From NCBI GenBank assembly GCA_944322005.1, contig CALUNL010000004.1, forward strand, positions 124,001-188,000: a stretch of 64,000 nt of DNA. Reading direction: 5' to 3'. Source of the DNA: an uncultured Alistipes sp. (GTDB lineage Bacteria; Bacteroidota; Bacteroidia; Bacteroidales; Rikenellaceae). This document shows positions 1 to 10,613 of the stretch, piece by piece. The notes under the pieces are model-generated. The model worked only from the letters and a program-made list of their open reading frames with translations. It searched no databases and was not told the DNA's origin. The position numbers were made by a program, and so were the translations under genes. The number at the start of each line of letters is the position of its first letter. Within the stretch, counting starts at the first letter, position 1.

Positions 1-1643
1 TAAACGGAAGCACCACCGTCGACGAGACCCGTGGAACCACCCTGCTCAACCCGTACTACGGACAGTTCGCAACCTCGGGCGGTGTCGTATCGAAGTCCCA
101 CGGCAGGACATGGGAGTACAACCTCCAGCAGCTGCTCAACTACAACAACACCTTCGGTGAGCACACCATAGACCTCCTCCTCGGACACGAGATGTACAGC
201 CTCAAGAGCTACTATGTCGGAGCAAGCAAGAGCGGAATGTTCTCGTATGACAATGACGAGCTCGACGCCCTCATCACCGACGGCAGCAAGGCGACATCAT
301 ACATCACCCAGTACAACAACGAGGGTTACTTCTTCCGTGCACAGTACGACTACGCCGAGAAGGTATTCGTATCGGCATCGTACCGTCGCGACGCTTCGTC
401 GAAGTTCCACCCTGACCACCGCTGGGGTAACTTCTGGTCGGTCGGCGCCGCATGGCTTATCAACCGCGAGGGATGGTTCAACGCACCTTGGGTAGACCTT
501 CTGAAGATAAAGGCTTCGTACGGTTCGCAGGGTAACGACAACATCTCGCCTTACCTCTACACCGACCTCTACTCCATCTCCAACGACGGTAACGGCAACA
601 TCTCCACCATATTCTACCGCAAGGGTAACGAGAATATAACGTGGGAGACCAACGCCAACCTCAACGTCGGCGTGGAGTTCGGGTTCTGGGGCAACCGTCT
701 GACCGGTAGCGTCGACTTCTTCGACCGCACCACGACGGACATGCTCTTCGAGCTTCCGGTTCCTTCGTCGCTCGGATACTCCTCGATATGGACCAACATC
801 GGCGACATGAACAACCGCGGTGTCGAAATCGACCTGGCTGCCGATCTCATCCGTTCGAAGAACGTACTGTGGAGCTTCAACCTCAACATGACGCACTACC
901 GCAACAAGCTCGTACGCCTGCCTGACGACTACAAGCAAAACGAGATCGACGGCAAGTGGGGTTATATCAGCAGTTCCTACTTCCACGGAGAGGGACTTCC
1001 GTTCTACACCTTCTACATGCCTACATATGCTGGTGTTAGCGACAACGGAGAGTCGATGTGGTACACCTACAACGACCAGGGCGAGCGCGTGACGACCACC
1101 TCCTACAGCGAGGCTTCGGCCAACGGCAAGGAGCTCCAGGGAGATTCGACCCCAGACCTCTACGGTGGTTTCGGAACGTCGTTGAACCTCTACGGAGTGG
1201 ATCTCTCCATATCGTTCACCTACCAGATAGGCGGTCTCGTATACGACTCGGGATATGCATACTTCATGAACTCGCCTATGGGAACCAGCACGGGATTCAA
1301 CTACCACCGTGACCTGGCCAATGCCTGGACTCCGGAGAATCCGAACTCTGATATTCCGCGATTCGTCTACGGAGACCAGTATACCAACGCAACTTCGTCG
1401 CGCTTCCTTACCGACGCGTCGTACCTGAACATACAGAACATCACGCTCGGCTACACCCTGCCGCAGCACATCACACGCAAGTTCTATGTAGACAGGCTCC
1501 GCATATACCTTGCCTGCGACAACGTATGGTACTGGTCCCGCCGTCAGGGTCTCGACCCACGCCAGGGCATTACCGGTGGAAGCAACCCGTTCTACTATGC
1601 ACCTATCCGCACCATATCGGGCGGCGTGACCATAACCTTCTAA
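1..1643 (+). CDS. SusC/RagA-family TonB-dependent outer-membrane receptor, C-terminal part (5' end outside window)
   Basis: This reading frame is open from base 3 and has no start codon in the window, so the gene begins to the left. What is visible is about 547 residues of the outer-membrane beta-barrel: many alternating aromatic/polar strands, the characteristic GSQGNDN and LNVGVEFGFWGNRL barrel motifs, and a terminal GGVTITF ending in phenylalanine, as expected for a barrel inserted by the BAM machinery. SusC proteins import glycans or peptides with energy from TonB, working with a SusD lid lipoprotein. The SusD gene follows after 14 bases, which supports the call. The substrate cannot be told from this fragment. 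Confidence 0.95.
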   Translation, partial: NGSTTVDETRGTTLLNPYYGQFATSGGVVSKSHGRTWEYNLQQLLNYNNTFGEHTIDLLLGHEMYSLKSYYVGASKSGMFSYDNDELDALITDGSKATSYITQYNNEGYFFRAQYDYAEKVFVSASYRRDASSKFHPDHRWGNFWSVGAAWLINREGWFNAPWVDLLKIKASYGSQGNDNISPYLYTDLYSISNDGNGNISTIFYRKGNENITWETNANLNVGVEFGFWGNRLTGSVDFFDRTTTDMLFELPVPSSLGYSSIWTNIGDMNNRGVEIDLAADLIRSKNVLWSFNLNMTHYRNKLVRLPDDYKQNEIDGKWGYISSSYFHGEGLPFYTFYMPTYAGVSDNGESMWYTYNDQGERVTTTSYSEASANGKELQGDSTPDLYGGFGTSLNLYGVDLSISFTYQIGGLVYDSGYAYFMNSPMGTSTGFNYHRDLANAWTPENPNSDIPRFVYGDQYTNATSSRFLTDASYLNIQNITLGYTLPQHITRKFYVDRLRIYLACDNVWYWSRRQGLDPRQGITGGSNPFYYAPIRTISGGVTITF

Positions 1644-1657
1644 CAAAGTTGTGAATT

Positions 1658-3307
1658 ATGAAGATGAATAACATATTGAAAACAGCAATCGTACTGCTCG
1701 GCGCATCAACTCTCATGTCGGGCTGTATCAAGGAGACCTTCCCGCTTGAGGGTGTCGCCACCGAGGAACAGGTGAACGAATCCCCTTATGCAACCTCAGG
1801 ACTGGTGTCGGCTATCTATACCTCACTCATAACCAACTACATAGGCATAGGCGACCACATCGACTTCGGTTATCCGGGCATATTCGGTGCGACCGACCGT
1901 GCGGTAGGCGAGGTATTCCCGGTATCGGGCAACCTCGAGGGTGGAAACGTATACGCGGACCGCTGGCAGCCATGGCAATACAACATTCTTCTCGGCCCAA
2001 CCGGAGCATTCACTCCGTTCACATGGTACAACTACTATTCGTTCATCAAGTGTGCCAACGACGCCATAAGGGGAACCAAGAACTCCACTACCGAAGCCGG
2101 CAAGCAGAACTACGGCCTTGCAAAGGCATTCCGTGCACTCTTCTACCTCGATATGGCGCGTATGTACGACCCGCTTCCGGCAAAGGCTCCTGCAAGGGCA
2201 TCATACGAGACCGAACTGGAGAAGGTGAAGGGACTCACGGTGCCTATCGTAACCGAGGAACTCACCCAGGAGGAGGCCACGAACAATCCGCGTGCAACGC
2301 GCGAGGAGATGTTCGAGTTCATTCTCCAGGATCTCGAGGATGCGGAAGAGCTTCTGCAGAACTACAAGCAGACATCGGTAAGCGTACCGTCGCTGGCAGT
2401 CGTTTACGGTCTTAAGGCCCGTACATACCTCTGGCTCGGCGGATTTACCGAGACCTATGAGAAGGTACCGACCGGCAACGACGCATACCGCCTCGCAGCA
2501 GAGTACGCCCGCAAGGCAATCGATACATCCGGATGCCAGATCATGAACGAAAGCACATGGCTCGGGACAGGCTTCAATCTGCAGAACAACTCCTGGATGT
2601 GGGGCATGGTTCAGTCCACCGATACGGTTCTCAACAACCTGCTCTCGTGGGCAGCACACATGTCGCTGGAGGCAATCTACGGTTACGGTTACAATGCACA
2701 GCCCGGAATACAGGTTGCCAGCTATGACCGACTCTCGAATACCGACTTCCGCAAGCGTGTATTCGTAGGTCCGGACCGCAAATACTCCAAGTATTCGGAT
2801 CTCACTTCACTTACCGAGGAGGAGTTCGAGACGATAGCACCTTACGCATCGTTCAAGTTCCACACCAACGGAAGGGAGAAGACGAACTATACGACTGCAA
2901 ACGTTGTCGACATACCGCTCATGCGTGTTGAGGAGATGTACTTCATCGAGGCAGAGGCTACAGCCCACTACGACGAGGCTACCGCCCGCACCCTGCTCAC
3001 CTCCTTCATGGCAAACCGTGACCCGTCGTACAAGATACCGGCTGCCTACACTCTGGTTGACGAGATCATGTTCCAGAAGAGGATAGAGTTCTGGGGAGAG
3101 GGTATAATCTACTTCGATTTCAAGCGTCTCAACATGAGCATGCAGAACGGCAATCCTGGAACCAATGCTCCGCTGGAGGCCCGCTTCAATACCGACGGCC
3201 GCGCTCCTTGGTGGAACTTCTGCATACCGCAGTCGGAAACCCAGAGCAATACCGCCCTTGCAGGAAATAACAACCCTGACCCTACTCAGACGGTAACATC
3301 AAATTGA
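1658..3307 (+). CDS. SusD/RagB-family substrate-binding surface lipoprotein
   Basis: A 549-residue protein starting with a lipoprotein signal (lipobox LMSGC, acylated Cys at about residue 23). The alpha-helical TPR-like body shows typical SusD features: the KAFRALFYLDMARMYDPLP segment, LKARTYLWLGG, RVEEMYFIEAEATAHY, and a C-terminal region with EFWGEGIIYFDFKRLN. It would form the lid over the upstream SusC barrel and bind the incoming oligosaccharide or peptide at the cell surface. It is 14 bases from the SusC stop and is certainly co-transcribed. The ligand is unknown; no glycoside hydrolase is adjacent in the window. Confidence 0.93.
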   Translation: MKMNNILKTAIVLLGASTLMSGCIKETFPLEGVATEEQVNESPYATSGLVSAIYTSLITNYIGIGDHIDFGYPGIFGATDRAVGEVFPVSGNLEGGNVYADRWQPWQYNILLGPTGAFTPFTWYNYYSFIKCANDAIRGTKNSTTEAGKQNYGLAKAFRALFYLDMARMYDPLPAKAPARASYETELEKVKGLTVPIVTEELTQEEATNNPRATREEMFEFILQDLEDAEELLQNYKQTSVSVPSLAVVYGLKARTYLWLGGFTETYEKVPTGNDAYRLAAEYARKAIDTSGCQIMNESTWLGTGFNLQNNSWMWGMVQSTDTVLNNLLSWAAHMSLEAIYGYGYNAQPGIQVASYDRLSNTDFRKRVFVGPDRKYSKYSDLTSLTEEEFETIAPYASFKFHTNGREKTNYTTANVVDIPLMRVEEMYFIEAEATAHYDEATARTLLTSFMANRDPSYKIPAAYTLVDEIMFQKRIEFWGEGIIYFDFKRLNMSMQNGNPGTNAPLEARFNTDGRAPWWNFCIPQSETQSNTALAGNNNPDPTQTVTSN

Positions 3308-3323
3308 TGCAAACTGATGGGAA

Positions 3324-3343
3324 TTACTTATAAAGTAAGTTTG
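3324..3343 (+). promoter_or_regulatory. Possible internal promoter with inverted repeat before the 780-aa lipoprotein
   Basis: In the 54-base gap after the SusD gene there is a perfect inverted repeat (TTACTT-ATA-AAGTAA, 3324-3338) overlapping a -7-like TAAGTTTG (3336-3343), 18 bases before the next start codon. No good -33 element is at the expected distance, so this may be only a weak or regulated internal promoter. Confidence 0.3.
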
Positions 3344-3361
3344 TAAATAAAAATAGGCTGT

Positions 3362-5704
3362 ATGAAAAATCTTAAAATATTATATCCCGTACTGGCTTTG
3401 ACTGCAGGCCTTCTCTTCGGAGCCTGCGAGAACAAGGATTTCGAAGCCGGTCCGGCAGCAAGCGGTCCTCAGGTATATTTCCCTAATGACATTAGCGACT
3501 ATACCGTAGAGACGACGGATACATCGATATCGGTACCTGTAAACAGAATTGTTGCCGATGAAGCCCAACAAGTAACCATTATCTCTGGTGATGAGTCAGG
3601 TTTGTTCACAATTCCTTCGAGCGTATCATTCGAAGCTGAAAAGACATCTGCCGAACTCGTCATAACCTTCGACCCGAACAAACTCAGTGACGGAATTGCA
3701 TACCCGATTTCGTTGCTTATCGCCGACGAGGACAAAACTACCGAATACGGCAACCGCCAGGTGACATTCAATGTCCAGCTGTGGCCGTGGGAGCTCATCA
3801 AAGGTCCTAACGACGAAGAGACCGGCAAGTTCCGCGATGACTGGTTGACTGGCATGTTTCCAAATGCCACGAACGCCGAGGTTGACGTAAAGATCAACAA
3901 GCACAAATCTCAGGAGGGCGTATACATGATCCAGGATATGTACGGATGGAGCTTCCTCACCGAGTGCTTCAAGATGACGCAGGATGAGATAGAGGAAGAA
4001 GCGGGCCTTACCTTCAAGTCCGCCAATATCGTGATCGACGCGAGCGACCCGAATGCTGTGGTTATAGAGAATCAGTTCTCCGGAATAAACGATGCGGCAC
4101 CGGGATACGGCGACTACTACATACGGTCCGTACAACCGGGAACACTGGTTGACGGTATCATAACATTCCCTAAGAACGGACTTGCTCTCTTCTGCGACGG
4201 AGGCGGCTTGTATGCCAATGCGAACGGATTGTTCCGTATAATGCTTCCGGGTGTGGTAGACCTTGACTACTCTCTCAGCATGGAATACAAGGGCATGGTG
4301 GTAGCAGCCGACAATCAGACAACGCACGCCGTACTCGGACTCACATACGGAGCTGATGTAAAGGAGATCAAATACGTCGTAGCCTCGGGTGACGTTACAG
4401 CCAACGTTGCGGAGATCGCGGCTACCATTGTAGACGGCTCGGCACAGAACATCGGAACCATCAGCGATCTCGCAGAAGAGGGAATGGATGTTCAGATTTC
4501 GCTCTCCGTAGCCGGAATATATACAGTAGTAGCAGTTCCTGCCGCATCCGACGGTTCGCTGCAGGGTGATGTAGCGGTTGCATACAAGTTCTACTTCCCT
4601 GGCATGGGCGGCGAGATCAAGGATTGCAAAGTATCCGTAGAGGCGATGAAGGTCAGCGAGCACCCTGAAGCTTCGACCGATGAGAATACGAAGGATCTGG
4701 CTGACAGCGAGGCCATCGCATTCAACATATCGGGAGAGGACCTCGAGTCTCTGACGCTCCTTGTGGCCGAAACTGCAGCCGTAGAGGATATGGCTTCGAA
4801 CGATGAGGAGTTGGCCGCACTGATACAGGAGTATGGCAATGACTACTCCGCTGCCATAGCTGACATAAACTCCAACGGCTATGCATGGGACGTTGCACTT
4901 AACCTTGACCAGAAGACCTCCTACACCGTAGCCGTATATGCCAAGAACATCTACGGCAGCACGGCAGTAGCCAAGGCCACGGCAAGCACGGCCGAAATCG
5001 TATATACCGGAGAACTCGCCATCGGCGACTACACTCTCACCGACCCTACCGGCTCCTACGTATCAGAGTGCGTGGTAACCATAGACCCGGTAGAGGGCAG
5101 CGACACCAACTTCTACGTCAAGAACTTCGGAATCGAGGACGGCTTGTCATACGAGGCTGTATACGATCCAGCAGCTCACACCTTCTCCGTCACCGGAGTA
5201 ATGAAGGGATATGAGGAAGAGGGCAGCCTGTTCGGAAGCATCATAGGCGTCTTCAACTCGAGCCAGGGCCTGTACTACGGAATCGGTACGATAGATGCCG
5301 AAGGCTACATATCTGATGACCCATGTGTATTCACCGTGGACGAGACGACCAAGCAGCTTTCGGCACTTACAATCGACTATGCTGTATTCGTAACCGACTC
5401 GCAAGGCCAGATTGCCGGCTCGTACAACTACTTCACTGCAGCCGGAACAACCATTGCCTACAACGAGGCAGCAAGCGGAAGCTCCGTATCGCTCAACAGC
5501 AAGAAGGCAAAGGGCGTAGTTCCGTTCAGCAGCACGCAGGTCATGAAGACCAACGTTATAAAGGTTTCCATGAACAAGGCTTCTGGATATATTCAGAAAA
5601 CTGCATCTGTCGGATACAAGACCGTCGAGGCGAATGTCGAGAAGTTCGCCAATAACGGGACATTCATTCCTTCCAAAACACCGGCAAGGAAGTTGATCAG
5701 ATAA
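3362..5704 (+). CDS. Large multidomain surface lipoprotein of a SusCD locus (SusE/F-position protein)
   Basis: A 780-residue lipoprotein (lipobox LLFGAC, Cys about 22). After the signal there is a beta-sandwich region with Calx-beta-like character (about 30-140, PVNRIVADEAQQVTI...SFEAEKTSAELVITF), then a long beta-rich body, an FN3-like stretch at about 455-550 (NLDQKTSYTVAVYAKN) and a C-terminal unit that resembles the secretion-linked or carbohydrate-recognition ends of such proteins. It occupies the place where SusE/SusF-type surface glycan-binding proteins lie, third after SusC and SusD. I do not recognise a named family over its full length; the function is inferred from position and surface location. 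A strong terminator follows. Confidence 0.75.
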   Translation: MKNLKILYPVLALTAGLLFGACENKDFEAGPAASGPQVYFPNDISDYTVETTDTSISVPVNRIVADEAQQVTIISGDESGLFTIPSSVSFEAEKTSAELVITFDPNKLSDGIAYPISLLIADEDKTTEYGNRQVTFNVQLWPWELIKGPNDEETGKFRDDWLTGMFPNATNAEVDVKINKHKSQEGVYMIQDMYGWSFLTECFKMTQDEIEEEAGLTFKSANIVIDASDPNAVVIENQFSGINDAAPGYGDYYIRSVQPGTLVDGIITFPKNGLALFCDGGGLYANANGLFRIMLPGVVDLDYSLSMEYKGMVVAADNQTTHAVLGLTYGADVKEIKYVVASGDVTANVAEIAATIVDGSAQNIGTISDLAEEGMDVQISLSVAGIYTVVAVPAASDGSLQGDVAVAYKFYFPGMGGEIKDCKVSVEAMKVSEHPEASTDENTKDLADSEAIAFNISGEDLESLTLLVAETAAVEDMASNDEELAALIQEYGNDYSAAIADINSNGYAWDVALNLDQKTSYTVAVYAKNIYGSTAVAKATASTAEIVYTGELAIGDYTLTDPTGSYVSECVVTIDPVEGSDTNFYVKNFGIEDGLSYEAVYDPAAHTFSVTGVMKGYEEEGSLFGSIIGVFNSSQGLYYGIGTIDAEGYISDDPCVFTVDETTKQLSALTIDYAVFVTDSQGQIAGSYNYFTAAGTTIAYNEAASGSSVSLNSKKAKGVVPFSSTQVMKTNVIKVSMNKASGYIQKTASVGYKTVEANVEKFANNGTFIPSKTPARKLIR

Positions 5705-5713
5705 TCCGAAACG

Positions 5714-5763
5714 AAAGGTCACAGCCCGGCATCGGAAACGATGCCGGGTTCTGTGGTCTTTTT
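5714..5763 (+). terminator. Rho-independent terminator ending the first SusCD operon
   Basis: A long hairpin with core arms CCCGGCATCG / CGATGCCGGG around a GAAA tetraloop, extended by outer CACAG/CTGTG pairs and followed by five T residues. It lies directly after the stop at 5704. Confidence 0.85.
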
Positions 5764-5812
5764 ACGGGCCGACCGTAATCGGCAATAACAACAAACTCAT
5801 TTGAAACCGTTT

Positions 5813-7846
5813 ATGAAGAGAATCAAATTTTTATACGGAATTTTCTGCACAAGTGCCCTCTTGATATCCGTCTCTTGCGTCAAGGATATGACGGAAGAGG
5901 TGGTATCTTCGAAGAACGACAACACCCCCTCGAGCAAACTTATTTCAACATCCACCAATGCGGTCGAAGGCCAGTTGCTGGTATATTTCGACGATGAGGC
6001 AATCGAATCGATTGAGAGCTCGGTTACCCGTTCGGGAAACACACGTACCGGCATCAACAAATTCGACAATATCCTCGACCGCATTGGCGTAAAGTCGATT
6101 CAGCGACTGTTCCCGGTTACCGCCAAGCATGAAGAGAGAACGCGCCAGGCCGGGCTGCACAAATGGTACATCGTTTCGTTCGATGAGAGTGTCGACCTGG
6201 ACAAAGCGGCAGCAGACATGGCCGAAATTTCCGAAGTGAGCTACGTACAATTCAATACAAGGCTCTCTCTCATCGACGGAAACCAGTCCGCAAGGGAACA
6301 GGAAGCAGTACCGTTGAGTGGATCGGGAGATGAACAGTTCAACGACCCTGGACTCGTATACCAGTGGCACTATATCAACAACGGCAACACAGAGATATAC
6401 TCCAAGATCAAGGCCGGTGCCGATGTCAACTGCAAGGAGGCCTGGAAACTGTGTACGGGTGATCCGCGAATCGTTGTCGCCATAGTCGACGATGCCGTAA
6501 AGTACGACCACCCGGACCTTGCCGCCAACATGTGGACAAACGAAGCCGAGATCAACGGAAGCGACAATTCGGATGACGACGGAAACGGCTACAGCGATGA
6601 CAAATACGGCTACAATTTCGTGTTGAATACCGGCAAACTTGATCTGCGCGCAAATTTTGACGCATCACACGGCACGCACGTTGCAGGAACAGTATCGGCT
6701 GTCAACAACAACGGAGAAGGAGGTTGCGGAATAGCCGGAGGAAGCGGCAACAACGACGGAGTGAAGCTGATGTCGTGCCAGATATTCCGGTACAACCCAG
6801 CCACGGGCAAGACTGAAGGAGGAAGTGTAGATGTCGTGTCACGCGCAATCAAATATGCGGCTGACAACGGTGCGTCGATAATACAGTGCAGTTTCGGTAT
6901 CACCGCCGGAAATGTAACCAGCGACAGCACATACTCCACTGTCTATTCGGCCGAGAAACAGGCCGTGGACTACTTTGCATCCACAAGCAACTGCGAAGCA
7001 CTCGAAGGTGGTCTGACGATATTTGCAGCCGGAAACGACATGATAGGCATGTCAGGATATCCGGGAGCATACACCGATTTCATATCCGTAACTGCAATGT
7101 CGTGCGACTATACCCCGGCATACTACACCAACTACGGTCCAGCCTGCAACATCGCAGCGCCGGGTGGAGACGAGTGCCAGTCGCTTCTCGAGACCGCGTA
7201 CAGATCCTCAATGTCTGCCGTATACTCCACCCTGACAAACGGACGTTACGGATACATGCAGGGAACATCCATGGCATGTCCGCACGTATCAGGTGTAGCG
7301 GCGCTCGGTCTGTCATACGCGCTCCAGCTCGGCAAGAAATTCACCCGCAAGGAGTTCTACACGATGCTTCTCACATCGGTCAACGATATCGACCAGTACT
7401 GCACAGGAACAAAGCAGTATATAAACAACGTCGGAAGCGTTTCGACTCTCAACCTGAGCCAGTACAAGGGGCAAATGGGTACAGGTTACCTCGATGCATT
7501 CCGCATGCTCATGAACATCCGCGGTATCACATGCATACCTATCGTTCCGAAAAATGACATACAGACATTTGACGTGCAACCTTATCTGAGCAACAGTGAC
7601 ACCGAACTTAAAATATCCAAAGTGGAGATATCCAAGGAAGATATGGAGAAGCTCGGAATAACCCAGAATATAACCATATTCAACAACAAGATGCTCATAA
7701 AGTGCACGAAGACGGGCTCTGCCATAATCAAGATAACGTTCACGGCCGGTACCAACAGCAACAACGGAATGAACGGAATGTCCGTAACCAAGGAGTTCGC
7801 TCTCGTTTCCCGCAACTCGCACGCTAACAATGGCGGTTGGTTGTAA
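5813..7846 (+). CDS. S8 (subtilisin-like) serine protease, lipoprotein
   Basis: About 677 residues. A TTG four codons upstream (5801) could also start the frame, but the ATG at 5813 gives the normal MKRIK signal with a lipobox (ISVSC, Cys about 22). An inhibitor-like propeptide occupies about 45-150 (EGQLLVYFDDEAIES; WYIVSFDES). The catalytic triad of the subtilase fold is visible: Asp in VVAIVDDAVKYDHPDL (about 226), His in SHGTHVAGTVSA (about 286) and Ser in GTSMACPHVSG (about 486), with the oxyanion Asn in FAAGND. The usual D-T/S-G around the Asp is D-D-A here. A C-terminal beta domain follows. It is probably a surface or periplasmic endopeptidase; its substrate is unknown. It begins a short unit with the next lipoprotein. 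Confidence 0.92.
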   Translation: MKRIKFLYGIFCTSALLISVSCVKDMTEEVVSSKNDNTPSSKLISTSTNAVEGQLLVYFDDEAIESIESSVTRSGNTRTGINKFDNILDRIGVKSIQRLFPVTAKHEERTRQAGLHKWYIVSFDESVDLDKAAADMAEISEVSYVQFNTRLSLIDGNQSAREQEAVPLSGSGDEQFNDPGLVYQWHYINNGNTEIYSKIKAGADVNCKEAWKLCTGDPRIVVAIVDDAVKYDHPDLAANMWTNEAEINGSDNSDDDGNGYSDDKYGYNFVLNTGKLDLRANFDASHGTHVAGTVSAVNNNGEGGCGIAGGSGNNDGVKLMSCQIFRYNPATGKTEGGSVDVVSRAIKYAADNGASIIQCSFGITAGNVTSDSTYSTVYSAEKQAVDYFASTSNCEALEGGLTIFAAGNDMIGMSGYPGAYTDFISVTAMSCDYTPAYYTNYGPACNIAAPGGDECQSLLETAYRSSMSAVYSTLTNGRYGYMQGTSMACPHVSGVAALGLSYALQLGKKFTRKEFYTMLLTSVNDIDQYCTGTKQYINNVGSVSTLNLSQYKGQMGTGYLDAFRMLMNIRGITCIPIVPKNDIQTFDVQPYLSNSDTELKISKVEISKEDMEKLGITQNITIFNNKMLIKCTKTGSAIIKITFTAGTNSNNGMNGMSVTKEFALVSRNSHANNGGWL

Positions 7847-7874
7847 ACAAATGTACGTAAAACATAATAATATC

Positions 7875-8357
7875 ATGAAATACATCAAATCAATACTTGT
7901 GGTTCTCGCCTGCGGACTGGCTCTTGTCGGATGCAGCAAGAGCAGCAACGGAGGTGGAGACGACGGGGATATCTCATACGGCGGCTCCGTGATAGGAACG
8001 TGGCATATGGTTTCTTGGAGCAATGTCGAGACCGGTGCCGACATATATCTGGCAATAGAAGAGGATGGCAGCTTCACGCTATACCAGCGTTACACCGAGC
8101 CTTTCTATCAGAAGTTCGAGGGAACATACTCATACAACGACTCCGTCCTTTCCGGTTCCTACGATGACGGCGTAGCCTGGGCCGATTCGTACAACGTGTC
8201 ATTCAACGCCGACAACACGAAAATGACAATGGTACGCGCATCCGACCAGAACGATATCTCGGTGTACGAGAAATCAACCATTCCGGACGAGATCCTCTCC
8301 GGCATGATCGTACGTTCGAGCATCGACTTCGACGGGGATAGCGTAAGATTCCTCTAA
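7875..8357 (+). CDS. Lipocalin-like small lipoprotein
   Basis: A 160-residue lipoprotein; the ATG at 7875 is preferred because it opens a clear signal (MKYIKSILVVL, lipobox LALVGC) whereas the longer frame from 7830 overlaps the protease gene. After a Ser/Gly/Asp linker the body is a single beta-barrel-like domain of the Bacteroidota lipocalin-like type (GTWHMVSWSN near the start, EEDGSFTLYQRY, GTYSYNDSVLSGSY). These proteins are abundant, and their ligands are not known. It lies 28 bases after the protease and is followed by a terminator, so the two form a transcription unit. Confidence 0.75.
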   Translation: MKYIKSILVVLACGLALVGCSKSSNGGGDDGDISYGGSVIGTWHMVSWSNVETGADIYLAIEEDGSFTLYQRYTEPFYQKFEGTYSYNDSVLSGSYDDGVAWADSYNVSFNADNTKMTMVRASDQNDISVYEKSTIPDEILSGMIVRSSIDFDGDSVRFL

Positions 8358-8410
8358 TACGGCCTGGTGTCCGTGCAGGGGTCGCTCCCCTGCCGGCAAT
8401 TGGGCCAACA

Positions 8411-8444
8411 AAAAAGGTCTGCCTTTCGAAGGCAGACCTTTTTG
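8411..8444. terminator. Bidirectional terminator between converging genes
   Basis: A near-perfect palindrome AAAAAGGTCTGCCT / AGGCAGACCTTTTT with a short TTCGA loop, flanked by A-run on the left and T-run on the right, so it works for both the rightward lipoprotein gene and the leftward mutB. Confidence 0.9.
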
Positions 8445-8462
8445 TTATGCACTAACCGGAGA

Positions 8463-10598
8463 TCAGTTCTCTCCGTTGAGAATCTCGAGCATCTTTATTG
8501 CCGAATCGGAAATCTTGGTACCAGGGCCGAAGATGGCTGCTGCACCGTCACGATAGAGTTCATCGTAGTCCTGTGCAGGGATAACGCCTCCGACAATGAC
8601 TATGATATCCTCTCGTCCGAGTTTCTTGAGCTCGGCGATTATCTGCGGCACCAAAGTAAGGTGACCTGCGGCAAGCGACGATACTCCGACGATATGAACG
8701 TCGTTCTCTACGGCCTGCTTTGCAGCCTCGGCCGGAGTCTGGAACAGAGGGCCCATATCGACATCGAAACCGATGTCGGCATATCCCGTGGCAACGACCT
8801 TTGCACCGCGGTCGTGTCCATCCTGGCCGAGCTTCGCTATCATGATACGAGGCTGGCGGCCTTCACGCTTGGCAAAGTCGGCACACATCTGCTTTGCCTT
8901 CTCGAATTTGTCGTCCTGTTTCATGGCTGCACTGTATACTCCCGAAATTGAACGTATTACTGCCTTGTAACGGCCTACTACAACCTCGCATGCGTACGAG
9001 ATCTCTCCGAGGGTCGCACGTACCTTGGCTGCCTCCACTGCGAGCTCCAGCAGGTTGCCCTTGCCGGTCTTCACGCATTCGGTGATGGCTGCCAGAGCCT
9101 TGTCGACTTCCGCCTGGTTGCGGTTTGCGCGCAATTCGTTCAGACGCTTGATCTGGCTCTCGCGAACGGCCGTGTTGTCGACGGCAAGAATGTCGATCGG
9201 AGCCTCCTTCTTGAGGCGGTACTCGTTGAGTCCGATGATCTTCTGCTCGCCGGAGTCGATGCGGGCCTGCGTACGTGCCGCAGCCTCCTCGATACGCATC
9301 TTCGGAATTCCGGTCTCGATGGCCTTGGCCATACCGCCGAGCTTCTCAACCTCCTGGATGCGCTCCCATGCCTTGTGGGCAATCTCGTTGGTAAGAGCCT
9401 CAACATAGTAGGAACCTGCCCACGGGTCAACCGAACGGCAGATGTTGGTCTCCTCCTGAATGTAGATCTGGGTATTGCGGGCGATACGCGCCGAGAAATC
9501 GGTCGGCAGAGCGATTGCCTCGTCGAGTGCGTTGGTATGCAGCGACTGGGTATGTCCGAGAGCGGCACCCATGGCCTCGATAGCGGTACGTCCGACATTG
9601 TTGAACGGATCCTGCTCGGTCAGCGACCATCCCGACGTCTGCGAGTGGGTACGCAGAGCGAGCGACTTCGGATTCTTCGGATCGAACTGCTTTACGATCT
9701 TTGCCCACAACATACGGGCCGCACGCATCTTGGCGATCTCCATGAAGTGGTTCATGCCGATTGCCCAGAAGAACGAAAGACGCGGAGCGAAGGCATCGAT
9801 GGACATACCGGCGTTGATTCCGGCACGAAGGTACTCCAGACCGTCGGCAAGTGTGTATGCCAACTCGATGTCGGCCGTTGCACCCGCCTCCTGCATATGG
9901 TATCCGGAGATGGATATGGAGTTGAACTTCGGCATGTTCTTCGAGGTGTACTCGAATATGTCGGCGATGATCTTCATCGAGAACTTCGGAGGATAGATAT
10001 AGGTGTTGCGCACCATGAACTCCTTGAGGATATCGTTCTGTATGGTTCCCGAAAGCTGGTCGAGCGTGCAGCCCTGCTCCAGACCGGTAACGATATAGAA
10101 TGCGAGTATCGGAAGCACGGCTCCGTTCATGGTCATCGAAACCGACATCTTGTCGAGCGGAATGCCGTTGAACAGCACCTTCATGTCCTCTACGGAGCAG
10201 ATCGACACACCGGCCTTGCCGACGTCGCCGACAACGCGCGGGTGGTCAGCGTCGTAACCGCGGTGCGTTGCAAGGTCGAAGGCCACCGAAAGACCCTTCT
10301 GACCCGACGCAAGGTTGCGGCGGTAGAATGCGTTGGACTCCTCCGCTGTGGAGAATCCCGCATACTGGCGGATTGTCCACGGGCGCATCACGTACATCGT
10401 GGAGTAAGGACCACGCAGGAACGGTGCGATACCGGCCGCATAGTTGAGGTGCTCGAGTCCTTCCAAATCCTCTGCCGTGTAGCCTCCCTTGACAGGTATC
10501 TGCTCGGCAGTCATCCAAGGCTCCTTGGCCTCGGCATTTCCGGCACAGCTCGCAGCCGCGCTGTCGGAATATTTCAATTCTGAAAATTTTGCTCTCAT
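8463..10598 (-). CDS. mutB: Methylmalonyl-CoA mutase, large (catalytic) subunit
   Basis: About 711 residues. It interconverts succinyl-CoA and (R)-methylmalonyl-CoA with adenosylcobalamin, the step that leads to propionate in Bacteroidales. The N-terminal TIM barrel carries the substrate segment ([18 protein letters not shown], about 80-100) and [16 protein letters not shown]; the C-terminal B12 domain has the cobalamin ligand motif GQDGHDRG, with the His that binds cobalt. The frame could start at 10613, immediately after the mutA stop, but the ATG at 10598 has a textbook GGAGGT eight bases upstream, so I take it as the start. It is co-transcribed behind mutA. Confidence 0.97.
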   Translation of the reverse strand: MRAKFSELKYSDSAAASCAGNAEAKEPWMTAEQIPVKGGYTAEDLEGLEHLNYAAGIAPFLRGPYSTMYVMRPWTIRQYAGFSTAEESNAFYRRNLASGQKGLSVAFDLATHRGYDADHPRVVGDVGKAGVSICSVEDMKVLFNGIPLDKMSVSMTMNGAVLPILAFYIVTGLEQGCTLDQLSGTIQNDILKEFMVRNTYIYPPKFSMKIIADIFEYTSKNMPKFNSISISGYHMQEAGATADIELAYTLADGLEYLRAGINAGMSIDAFAPRLSFFWAIGMNHFMEIAKMRAARMLWAKIVKQFDPKNPKSLALRTHSQTSGWSLTEQDPFNNVGRTAIEAMGAALGHTQSLHTNALDEAIALPTDFSARIARNTQIYIQEETNICRSVDPWAGSYYVEALTNEIAHKAWERIQEVEKLGGMAKAIETGIPKMRIEEAAARTQARIDSGEQKIIGLNEYRLKKEAPIDILAVDNTAVRESQIKRLNELRANRNQAEVDKALAAITECVKTGKGNLLELAVEAAKVRATLGEISYACEVVVGRYKAVIRSISGVYSAAMKQDDKFEKAKQMCADFAKREGRQPRIMIAKLGQDGHDRGAKVVATGYADIGFDVDMGPLFQTPAEAAKQAVENDVHIVGVSSLAAGHLTLVPQIIAELKKLGREDIIVIVGGVIPAQDYDELYRDGAAAIFGPGTKISDSAIKMLEILNGEN

Positions 10599-10605
10599 TT
10601 TCTTT

Positions 10606-10611
10606 ACCTCC
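10606..10611 (-). promoter_or_regulatory. Strong Shine-Dalgarno site deciding the mutB start
   Basis: On the minus strand GGAGGT lies eight bases before the ATG at 10598. It overlaps the in-frame ATG at 10613 that directly abuts the mutA stop. Such perfect Shine-Dalgarno sites are rare in this window. Confidence 0.7.
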
Positions 10612-10613
10612 AT